Source: Rhabdornis inornatus
Taxonomy: Eukaryota; Chordata; Aves; Passeriformes; Rhabdornithidae
DNA: 64,000 bases
Direction of reading: 5' to 3'
NCBI GenBank assembly: GCA_013397075.1
Contig: VWZS01002368.1
Location: forward strand, 186,001 to 250,000
Position numbers and translations under genes: made by a program. Every line of letters starts with the position of its first letter. Positions within the stretch are counted from its first letter, which is position 1. Shown one piece after another: positions 39,801-51,800 of this stretch. The notes under the pieces are model-generated. The model was not told where the DNA came from. It did not search any database and saw nothing but the letters and a program-made list of their open reading frames with translations.

Positions 39801-42800
39801 CTCTCGTTAGCCCAGATTTGGCCTGGCACAGTTCCTTGTTTACTGGAGTTACATTGCACATGAATTTTTAAGACAGATGTCTAGAAACACTGGAATGACA
39901 GTAAAACCAGTTCAGCAATTCAATGTGAACAATATCATCTCTTTAGGGCTTACTCCTTTATTGTGATATCATCGAATCAACATTTGTAAAGGAACAGCTG
40001 CCAAGCAGAAAAGTTGATGCCATGGATAATTTTCAGAAGTGTTTTGCAATTTTAAAATTATATCAGCCAAGAGTAGACAACAGCACTTGCAACACGTCAA
40101 AAAAATTGGAAATGGCAGAAGTCAAAGACTGGAAGGCAATCCGTGTGGATCTGGTCATAACCCCCTTTGAGCAATATGCATATGCTCTGCTAGGCTGGAC
40201 AGGCTCCAGGGTAAGTAACCACAACAGTATATGCTTTCTTAGCATTGCAAACACATTTTTGTTGTTGCAGGACTATTCAGAGTTCATGGATTAAAAAAAA
40301 ATATTCCTGATGTTCACACATCACATTTCATGCTGTCATCCACCCCTGATCATGGGTTTGGGCTGATTAATTCATCACTAACATGTATGGATGTCTCTCT
40401 AGGAGAGTTAAGATTATTTTCTCGAAGCTTAGTGTTTAGGTCTATGAACTGGAGAGCTAGGTTCTTTTGGTCAGTTGTGTTGTCTTTTTACATCATGATA
40501 CTGTTAACAAATTTAAATGGTTACTGAGTAGAGAGATGATTTGGAAAGCGTCACATAATTTTACAGGAAATTAAACATTTGCGGAAGAGATGTTCTGAAT
40601 TGGAACTTAATTTGTTTTGTAGGAAATTGAAAACGATTTGACATTTTCTTTTTGGGTTAGATCAAATGTTTTGTTTCAGTTGCATTTTAATTGACTCTTT
40701 TAAATTGTAAAAAAATGGAAAAAAATTTAAAATTAGACATGAGTTTTGAACTAGAATAAAATATATTTTGATTCATGTTTTAATAAGAGAACTTGAAATG
40801 ATACCTGCTTGCACAATAGACACTAGTTAGCTGGCATAATATAAAACAGTACACTATTTTCAAAATAAATTCTAATGCAAACGCAAAACTCAAATGATTA
40901 ATCTCTCTCCAGACAGAATTATTTTTTTAATCTGTTCTACATGCTTGCCTTCTGATGTTCATTTTTTAGGGAGTGTTTACATGGCACAATGGAGAGCTTC
41001 TGAGCCAGCTCTGAATTATCTTTTTGATGTGCTGGAAGCAGTGCTGGTGCCTTGCCACTCTTCTGCTCAGGTTAATTGGAAGCAGGATGGTTTCGGCCAG
41101 GCAAAATATTGAAATTGATGTGTTCTCCTGCTGAGCCTATAAGTTACTTCAGTCACGTTTTTGAGATAACAAAATGTATTTATTTGGACTTTGGATTAAG
41201 TTCTGCAGACTTTGGGGTCCTTTCTTATCCTGGAAGTGTTTGGCAACTTAAAAACCCTTCTCAACTCTGTAGATAGGTGTCTACACTGAAAACACACAGT
41301 GTGAGGCCCTTTGGATGAATAGGCAATGACTTTATTTTTCTCTGCCTTACTGAGCTCCTACTCCCTGTTGAGCTAATTCACCCACAGACTGTGGGAGCCC
41401 GTCACAGGTTTACTTTCTTGTACAGTGCCCAGCTACTCTCAGAGTAAACTGACTGGAATGATGGACAATTCCCTATCAAAACATTTCCTTTCAGATGATT
41501 GATTTTATCAGACTATAGTCCTTTAATAGAGGTAATTTTTACTCCTTAGTTTATTATTTGGTTTGGTGTTAGAAAGTGCAAAGGAAAGCAATTTTGGTTT
41601 GTGCATACATTTGATATTTGTGCATACAGTTGATATTTGTGCATATCTTTGACAGCAATTTGGACGTGATTTGCGGAGGTATGCTACACATGAAAGGAAG
41701 ATGATACTGGATAACCATGCATTATTTGACAGGAGAAAGGTACTGTTTATTCTCAGAGATAAAGCTAATGTGTTTTTATTTCCAGGTGTGCATTTCCAGT
41801 TAATTTTTCATATTCAAGTATATAGAATATTCTAGCTTGATTATCCATTTGGTGGTTTAACAGTTCCACCTTCACATGATTTAGTTTCACTGGAACAGCC
41901 TGATTAAACCTGAACAAGTAAGTCTGGAAATATTTTTTTTTTCAATAGTGAGGTAATTCTTGAAATGTAACAAGAAACGTGAATTAAACATTTGTGTTTG
42001 ATAGGAACTGTGCAGCCTTCACAAAACTGAGAACAACCCATCTGAGTATTTGGAAGAGGTACTTCACTATCCCATTTCAGGAGAGATAATTTCTGTGTCC
42101 CCAGCACAATTTCAACTTGTATTGCTCTGACATTGCAATGGAAGAGGGGATATTGAGTAGCACAGGCTCAGTTAGAAGGCTTGAGGAAGTTTTTGGAGGG
42201 TATGACACTAAGTAGGGATTAGGGATCATCCTGCTTTTTAAAGCCCTGCATTCAGAAATTTGTGTGGAATTCTGTTTAGTCAGGCTTGGCAGCATGGAGA
42301 GTAATTGATATAACTTCTGGTATAAAGGCTCTTCGCTGCAGTTTTACTGATCTCTGCATTTATCTGGCTTAATGTCTGTATTTGTATTAGGCCATTTAAA
42401 TAATAAGCAAAAGTCAATAATGAAGATGCTTATTGATGTCATTAGAGGGAAAGGCAAAAGTACCATGTCAAGATTTTACATTAATCTTTCCTATATATTC
42501 CTTATAGAATGGAGACTGCTTTAAGCACCCCTACTTACATTCAGTATTGTCTCATTGCTTCTTTCTAAGACTCAGGAGTGCATCTTAGAAGCCATCACTC
42601 CATTTCAGCTGTCTCCATTGTGCTCTTCAGGTCCAGATGCTGCTATAGCATCCTCAGTTCACATGGAAACCTGGGGAAATTATCAGGCTAATTATCCATT
42701 TAGTCAGATATCCTGTTGCCAGCAATTGTCAATACTAGATGCTTCAGAAGAAATCCATAGTAGATAAATATGCTATCACGTGTCTAAAGAGGGCATTCTT

Positions 42801-45800
42801 CACAAACCCAGGGATGATATCAGTGTATTTCTGCCTGTCTTTGAAAGTATTCAAAATATAAACTCTTTTCCTCAAGATAACATGGTTGGTGTTATTATCT
42901 GCATGCTAATATGTGCTCTGTTCCATAGCTTTTTGGGTGTAACAGAAAATGGCACTAGGGAAAACCAAAGAATTTGAGAAATGCCAGTGTTATTTTTTGT
43001 ATGCAGCAAAATTTGTCTGCTTGTGTACAAGTATGTATCGTTATATCTGCTGCTTTCACTCAGAACTCTGAGGTTTTCAGGGATGCAAAATGGACACTGT
43101 TCTTTCATGAACAACATCAATCAGTATTATTTTTTCTTGATTACGTTTAGACTTTATAACGGACATACCATTAAAATCTTTCTGGGAAAAAAAATGTGAG
43201 TTTCCATGTGTTTTTGGCTGGATTAGCCAGGATGATTCACAGATAAATTATGAGTTTATCTTCACAGTGTCCTCTGGGAAGAAAGATGCTCTTGTCATCC
43301 CAAATTTTCAAGTAAAGAGCTGAGGCAGAGAAAGATTTAAGGTCTTAAGCATCCATTGATTTCAAGGGCCCTGCATTTGCAGTGTCCAGCCTTAAGTTTC
43401 TTTTGTTGAGTATCTGCCTCAAATTTGAAAAATACAGACAAATATACCCATGTTGTGGTTCCCCAAACCATCAACTGTAACTTAATCTCCAGACTTCTAC
43501 ATGTCTGAGCCTCAACTTGCATTTCCTCAATTCTTCAGTTGTACTGCCCAAAATTGAAGAAATGTACCTAAAGAGAGGGCTGAGAAGCAAAACTCAGAAC
43601 ATTTTCCTTATTCCTTATAATAAGGGAGGAATTCTTGACAAAGACAAAGAAGAAAAACCAGCAAACTAAAAACCAAACTGAATGAAACCCAAAAGACCCA
43701 GACCAAATCTTCAGGGAAAATTTCAGCTGTCTTGACCATGAAGTGCTTAATTATGATTTCCATGTATCAAATGAGGCACAGGGATAGTGTCAGCTGTCCC
43801 TTTAGGGAGAGACTTTGCTTTCAAATGTCTGTCACCACCTCCCTTGCCCCACAATATTTAGGTCTGCCATTTCTCACTTAATCCCAAACACAGTTAGTTT
43901 GCTTCCAAATTTTGGTTCTTTTGCTGTAAACCACAGATGCACTGCAGATTTCAGACACAAGAAGTGGTGTTAATATGTTGACACAGCAGAATACTGTTCT
44001 TGTTTCTGCTGCAGTCTCAGAAATAGCTAAATTACATTAGCTGACTTTTTCCACAAAGAATGAAACTTTTAAGGCAGATATGCAATAAGAAAAATTTCAG
44101 ACCAGGCAGCACTGAATTTATAATCTGCTTAACATGGTCTCTTTTTTCAAGTAGTGTTATTCTAACAAGAAGCAGGGAGATGACTCTCTGGCAAGTATAC
44201 TAATATTTATAATCTAACGTGTTAAATTCAAATATAGTTTAAAATTATTTTTAACTTTACCATTTTGTATTAAATTTTTCCCACAAATGACAGTTTGAAC
44301 AAAAACCTTCCATACTGCCATCCAGTGTGTAATTAGATCAGAAGTGTGCAGAATACAGCAATGGTATCTGTCTGTGAAATTTGATGGCCCATAATGGAAG
44401 AGGAGAAGTTAGCAGTAAATTGTGTGGCTGCCAAGGTTGATTTATTTTTAGGGTCATCAGAGTAGTAAGCTTAAAATAAGTGATAAAAATAATTTGTAAT
44501 TTTACACAAGGGAACATATGCCCAAATTGTAAAATGTTTAGGGTTGTTTTGTTGGTTATTTTTTACATTAAACAATGAAAAGCAAAGAAGCTACTTTATT
44601 GAAGTCCTAGTGCTTTTCTTTTAAAATTATTTGACTCGCAGGGAACAATAAAAACATGGGTATTTTATCTATACTGTCTCATAAAATTGGATTGGAACAT
44701 GAACATTTGTATTTCATAAGTATATTTCTCTTTGTGAGTGGAAATCTTCCTTTCTTAAAGCTAAAAAAAAATCACGAAGTAGATATCCCTTGTGCAAGCT
44801 GCTCAAGATTCCTCAACACAACCTTAACTGAGGTTAATTAGGCACCATATGTAGAAGCTGAAACACATCTTTTCCATATTTCTCTCCTGGTCTGCTGAAG
44901 AGAGGTTATCTTATGGTGCTGGCTCTGTCCAGGCAGACAACTCGAACAGTCACTGGGGTATTGACTGGGGTGCAATTTGGGAGCTGGACCAAAGCCTTTT
45001 TGCTTCATTCTTTTTCTTTCATTAGTCTTTGCGTGTGTACAGCAAAAGGGATAGGAAGATCAGGAACAGTCAAACTGTCTCTTGATCCTGCAGAAGACCA
45101 AGTCCTTTCCTTAAAAAAACACTTGTCTGTCATAGTTTAAAATTTTTCAAGTCATTAGAAGAAGTTAATAAACCATGCTATAGCAAATATTATTTGCTCT
45201 TACTTAGTTTCTATTTGGTGGAATGTAACTGTACTTGTGAGAGAATATAATTCATTACAAAAGAAAACAATTTCCTGATTTGCTCTACATTTCAATATAT
45301 AATTCAGTATACTTTATTCTTCTATATTAATATTTATCAGCCCCTTGGCACAGATGGTTGCACTGTGGCCCACTGCTTGAAATGTGATGCATGTCACAGA
45401 ATCCCAGATTCCAACGTTCAAAGGGTTGCAGCAGGAGAGAGTCCTGCTTACTTTAATGTATTTCCAAAGGGATTCTGCCAGGAATCGAGAGCATTAACAC
45501 AGCAGTTAGGAATCAATTACATAGCTTTGCAGATGGGAACAAAAAGAAGAGAAATTTTCTCCAGGGACTCGTTACAAAGTTACACTGTGAAATTATTCCT
45601 CAGCCTTGATTTTTTTTTCTTTCTAGTGTAAGTCTCATTTTTCATGTATTTGTTGGTTTTGGAAGACAGTGTGCAATTACCAAACTAATGATTTTTTTCA
45701 GTTCTGTAGTAAGAAGGGCATTTTTTAGATCTTCTTTTAATAGAAAAATTGTGACAAAAAAAATTGAAAATTTGCTACCAATTATCCATCTTATGTATTC

Positions 45801-48800
45801 TTTTACATAAGAAGATGAGTGTATGTCCAAATCTGGGTTCTGTAGAACTGTGTGCTAAAGGTATGGAAATCAGCACTTGTATGTACCAAGCTGAGGTATG
45901 TAGTTCCTGTGATTTACAGCAGCTGGAGATCAAACCTTACTAAGATCCCCACTCTTACAGAATGTAGTTCATTGATCAGCCACAAGGAAGAAAGAGAAGT
46001 TGTATATTCCCCATGTCTTATGGTATTATTGATGCTACAAATGGCATGACCTTTTTATGAATGGGCAAATTAAATTCTCATTGTAAAACTTCCCTTTTCA
46101 TGAACAAACAATATGCTCTCCAAGAAAAAGAAAAAAAATAATTTTTCTGTGTGGAGCATAAGTCAGGTCAGCTGAACAGGCTCTTCCTTAGAAAAATCAA
46201 GGTCCTTAGTTTGTAAACAAGGACATCAGCAGTTGTTTTGACACTCCTCTGTGTTGGATTAGGAGGCAATTATTCCTTAACCCACAATAAAAATTGTTTG
46301 GGTACAATGTGCATTGTCTCTGGACTAGAAGTATGCATGCTGGGGCATTGTTGGCAAGTTTTGATGACATCCTGACAGCTTTTTACCTGGGGGAAATAGA
46401 GATCTAGTGGACCTAACTAAAGAAGATATACCTTCAAAGCCTGTTTTGTTTCTAAACACCTGTCTTTTAGATTAGTAATTACCATATGTTTTTAGGAAAA
46501 TGCAAGAAATGTGTGGTTTACTTTCTCCTAATATTATATTATCCTGAAAGTGATTTTTAAAGTGGCTGGCAAACCACAGGATTTCTATTCTCAAAGGAAC
46601 TGTCCTCGTGGCATGAATGCCCTTTTTCCTTATCAGCAATCTGGAATAAGATGCAGCAACTACAGAGGTTGTTGGTGGCTTTACCAACTCTGATGCTGTT
46701 AGCTGGAATAGAATATCTTTTCATGCAGAATGGCCCTGTGGAGAGTATCTGAAGCTGGACTCTCTGTTACTGGATTTTTGCACTGCTGGTAGAATGACAA
46801 GCTTGCAGGCAGCCAAAGGGTCAAATGTGTGACATCAGAGAGCACAGTCAAAGAACTTCCAGGCTCTCATGTTCCCTCTTCTCTGAATGTTTTCTGATCC
46901 CTCTTGTAATCCTAATTTGCCTTGTGAAAAGGCAGCACAAGAGGGAATTGTGACATTTTGCATGAAGTGATGACTGTGTGAGCTTAAGTGTCTACATGCC
47001 ATTGTAATAGAGGCTGAGGAAGGAGGATGGTCCAGAGGTTTGACTTTTGGCTTGCAACTTGTGTCACTCTGTAGCCAAATTTTCTCTGTAGTTTTAAGCA
47101 GGTCATTTAGCCTTCCTTGTAGTAAAGCCAGGAAGTACCTCCCAGCAGCAAAACTCAGTTCTCATGATGGAAACCTGCAGTAATGGTAAGTAGTTAACCA
47201 CTGAAGAAAAAGCTATTTCAGTTTAATGAAGAATTTTGATCACCCCATGTTTTGTCTTTATAACTACAAGAGAGAACAAAAGTTTAATGGAGAATTTTGA
47301 TTATTCAAAATTTGCTTGGTCTCTTGGATGGAAAGTCAAGATGTTGGCACTTTCTGCTAAAGGAATTTCTCTCTGAATCTTGGCTTTGGAAAAATCCATG
47401 GATCAGACTGTTCCAAACCTCCGAAGCTCAGACAGCTCTTGGGGCTGCAAACTCTGAGGCATTTGCTTGGCTTCCTGCTCCAGGCCCATGGAGCCAATGA
47501 ACTCTGGGAACCCTGGCTCTGAAGTACTTAAAATGACTTTTTTGAACTCAGGCTCTCAGTAGCCTATCAGATGGACTATTGAGAAGATGTGCAAGCTATC
47601 AGGAGCATAAATAGGCTTCAATTTTTTTTAAGTGCCTGGTAAACTAGATTCTATTGGATTGTGACTCTTTTTCAGGGAAATATTTTGATGATTACATCAT
47701 TTTTATGGAACACCCAGGATGAGTGAGTAGGAAAATTCCAACAAAGTGAAATTCATTAGTGTTTCGCTGATTAGATCTGTTCAAAAGTTGGTGAGATTAT
47801 TTTTGTGTGACTATACGTGTGTTAGGTAGAAATATTGTTCCCTAGAACTCTCTGTTCTCTGGGAATCCTGGGAAGTTGCATTCTAGTGATTCTCAGCCAG
47901 CCAAATCCACATATCATCTTTCTCAGTATAGCTTGCCGTGAGGATATTCCAAACTTTAACTACAGAAGATGCTTCTGAAAAATTGACTGTTCTCTGCAAA
48001 ATCCAGCCCTACCACTTATATTGTGGATGAATATGACTTTTTAAAATGCAGGATTTATCAGCTTTTTTCACTATTGCTACCTAACTAAACTTCCTTATCT
48101 GAATTAATTAAAAATTAGCACAATTTTCAAATACTTCAGAATCCATAGGAAAATAAACATATTTTTGTTTTTACGTTTTGGTAACTATTTGGAAACTATT
48201 CCTTGGAGTTACAATAAAGAGTGAGGTTTAAAACTTCCTCACTGTATGTCACACAGTTTAAACTGCAGTGGGGGTTCCCTATTGCTCTTTCCTTTCCTAT
48301 AAGAGTATATTTCTTTTTCTTGATGCTGTTTGCTGTTCTGCAGCTACTCAGAAACAGGAAGTAGCGTCAACAGTTCCATGCTAGAAATTCTGAGTGATGT
48401 ATTTCCTTAAATTGCTATGTTTTGGGCATGGTAGGGAGCATGGGAGAATTGAGCTGAATGAGCAGTGGGATGGGGTGGGCTGGATGCTTTAAACTGCTGC
48501 AGGTACTTTTCTCTATTCCTGTTTCTTGTCAGGAGATTTCTAAGGATGGCATGTGGGACAGTTTCATGGCTGAATTGTGGACATGTAGAAAGTGTCTCTG
48601 TCCTGCATTTTATACACCATTCACCAATGGAAATTCTCAAACCAGGTGTGAGATTGGAGGATTGAATTTGTGTTGTAAATTCTTATTTATAACTTGTATA
48701 AACCCATATATTTTCACAATATTCCAGAAAATCCCTTTCAAGTCCAATTATTACTTTATGCAGTTCATGGCAGCAAAATGAAGTGATGTAAATAATTAGC

Positions 48801-51800
48801 ATTTTAAAAATGCTTTTTTTTTGGTGAAAGAATAGATGGAGTTCTTAGGGTAAAATAGATTAATTGAATTATTAGCATATGAATGTTCTTGCACTGACAT
48901 TGTAGGTTGATTTTTTTTTTGTAAGAGAAGGATCATGAGCTCAGTGTTATTTTGAAGAGTCATTGAGGCAGAAAGTAGTTATTAATTTTCTGTCCTATGT
49001 AAATTTAAGATGGGAAATAGGTCCCTTAATGTCTTCCATTAGAGAAATATTGAAAAAAATGACACTATACAAATGACTGATTGATGATTGATGACAATTT
49101 TGCATTTAAAAAACCTTGTGTGAATTTGAATGGCATGAAATGTTATTTAGTTGTTGAATAACAAGAGAGGTGGTTTATATAACTGTTCTGAATAACAAAC
49201 TCAAAAGATGCTCTGAAAACTTCATAATGGGACCAAGCTTTGCAAGCCATTACGTGCTTTGTAGTTACACTGAATATAGTAAGATTCTGTGATCCCAGTT
49301 TTTTTAAGAGAAAGTTTACTTTTCCTTGGGAAACCATAGTAAGCATGAAAGGGGAAATTTATCCTGGAATTTCTCTCACACTCTGAAGCTCACATGCACT
49401 CAATTGTCACCATCAGTATTGCACAGTCTTTTACCACTTGCATGCAGAGTGAATTCCTGTCTACAAAATACCTGACTGACTCTCCAGGCAGGGCTTGTCC
49501 TGCCTGCCTTAGCATATATCTGTAAAGCCAAATGAAGGTGTGATTACAGCCCCAGTAAATGACTATTTTATGAGAGTAATGCTCTGGTGAGCTGGCTGCA
49601 GAGTGTCTGAGTTCTGCTACTGCTCATCTTTTGGCCAAGTAGCTGCTTCACAGACAACCTGTGTGTTTGCAGCAGGCAGCCCATCAGCCATGCCTGGCAA
49701 CATCCTTGAGCTTCCAGCCTCCCTCATAATATTCGAATTTTTCTCTGGCTGAGTCTGCATCTGTGTTGTGACCTTTATTTTGAAACATGGCTTAACTGAC
49801 AGTGATCATGCTGGTGCAAAAAGTCGCGTTCGTATGTTCCTGTGGTGGCTTGGCTCAGAGGACAGAAACTGCTCTGAGGAACCAGACTCCTTGCAGGTGG
49901 CTGGGCGGTTACCTGCACTGCCAGAACTTTGTAAATATGTCTCCTCATAAAAAGCCAGCTTTGTTTTTCAAGCAGGTATTCTTTCCTTTCACTGCCCAAC
50001 ACATTATTTCTCAAAAACCTGTATCACCAGGAAGAGCTGTCCATGATTTTATGACCTCATTTTATTACATAAAATTGTGTAATATTCAAAGTGTTTAATT
50101 GCATATTCAGTAGTTACGGTCTCTAATCCACTTTTTGGTATCATCTGAGAAAATCTACTCTTCACTACCTTTCATTGAAAAAGATGCTTGCAGAAGTTTA
50201 CTTGCACAGTTAAAGAGATATTTTTTATGGTTCTGTAAAAGCTGGAAGTTATAGTCTTATTTGGCAGATGCTGCTCTAAAATTATAAAGTTGTAATGGTG
50301 ATATAATCAGCCTTGAGAACATCTTGATGAATTAAACATGCTGCAGCTGCAAAGTTTGCTTTAGACATCTGCAACAATGACTGGATTAAAGCTACAGTAA
50401 ACATAAAGATCCAAAATGTATAATATTGATTTCCACTGTGCTCTCTACAACTACCTGAAAGGAAGTTGTAGCCATGTGAGGCTTGGCCTCTTCTCCCAGG
50501 CAAAAGTGACAGGACAAGAGGACAGAGTCTCAAGCTACACCAGAGAAGGTTTCGATTGGACATCAGGAAGAATTTCTTCACAGAAAGGGGGACTGGGCAT
50601 TGGAATGAGCTGCACAGGGATGTGATGGAGTCATAACCCCTCGAGGTGTTTTGAAGAAAGACTGGATGTGGCACTCAGTGCCATGATCTGGTTGACAAGG
50701 TGGTGTTGGGTCATAGATTGGACCTGATGGTCTCAGAGATATTTTCTAACCTAATCGATTCTGTGATTCTGAAATTACTACAATTAAACACTGAGTCATT
50801 ATAAACAGATGCAGATACTTTCATTTATGATTTGGGTGATTTTTTCTTTTTGCACCTGGTCTATTTTTAAAAATTAAGAATTAAAATAATCTACTTTTCT
50901 TACCTCTTGGTAAGTTAAAAAATTATTATGCATTTTCTTACAAAGTGTGCTTCTCAGTGTTCTCTTAGCATTTTAAATGTTTCTCATACAGCATATGATT
51001 GGTCATTTTTACAAAGTTTTCATGTAATTAATATGTATATTTAGCTAAACCTAATCTCTTTGCAATACTAAGCTGTACATCTAACACAAAGATAAAAGTA
51101 TCTAATTGTCATTTCCTATGCTCGGTGTGTTTTTTGAGCAGTTCAGTGAAACCTAATGAAAAGACATCTCTCAAAATGCATAAATAAGTGCAGGTCCTGA
51201 ATATTTTGACTGTACCTTTTTACTCACTTTAATTTCTAGGGCAGTACAGAACCAATAATTTTCAATTGTTTTAATTCAATTATTCAATCAGTATGCTGGA
51301 GTAAGTTATTGAATGTGGGGTAGGTTACCGAGCTTCATATTTTCTGTCAAAAGAAAATTTAATTAATTTGAGAAGAAGCTAGGTAGCAAGGAAGCTGGAA
51401 AAGGAAGCAGCTGAGGATCAGAGAGGAAAGTGGCATAGGAAGTGGGAATCAGAAGGGGATGGTGGATGTACAAATTTGGTAAGTGCAGAGTGGCTGGAAA
51501 AAGCAGTGGGGAATGGAAAGGGTAGATTTAATTAGCAGCTCCGTTGTGGAAAGAAATTGAGGCTGGTTGAAGAGACAACTGAAAACGGGCACAAAAATTG
51601 AATGATGGGGAAGAGATATAAGTGGAAGTTTGATGGACTGAAAAATAAATTAAATTCATCAGGGTGATGCTCCAAGCTGGCAACAGGAAGCAGGTAAACG
51701 TTCCATTGCCCAAATAACCGAGTAAACCATGCACATCTCACTTAACTCCGGATATGGTGTGAGAGGAGCTGAGTTACGTTAGAAATGTGAGAGCAGACAT

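Larger units (their letters stand above)
33174..39946 (+). other. DNTT: DNTT intron, 6,773 bp
   Basis: It contains a T/G-rich tract at 33831-33921, a possible very short CR1 3' remnant near 33750-33790 (uncertain), an A-run near 37180 and a solo LTR at 38910-39267. A purine-rich patch (AAAAAAGGAGGGAGGGGAAG) lies near 39672-39691. The rest holds nothing I can name. Confidence 0.9.

Noticed and set aside
40022..40294. 90-codon open frame taken as a separate small gene
   Set aside because: Its ATG is an internal Met of TdT Loop1 and its end runs past the donor at 40211 into intron.
45393..45420. TCACAGAATCCCAGATTCC, similar to an antisense CR1 tail
   Set aside because: The match is short and is not followed by the expected antisense CR1 body.
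50282..50674. 130-codon minus-strand frame and overlapping plus-strand frame at 50416-50625
   Set aside because: Both lie on the CR1 fragment; the plus frame is the decayed CR1 reverse-transcriptase C-terminus and the minus frame is its shadow.
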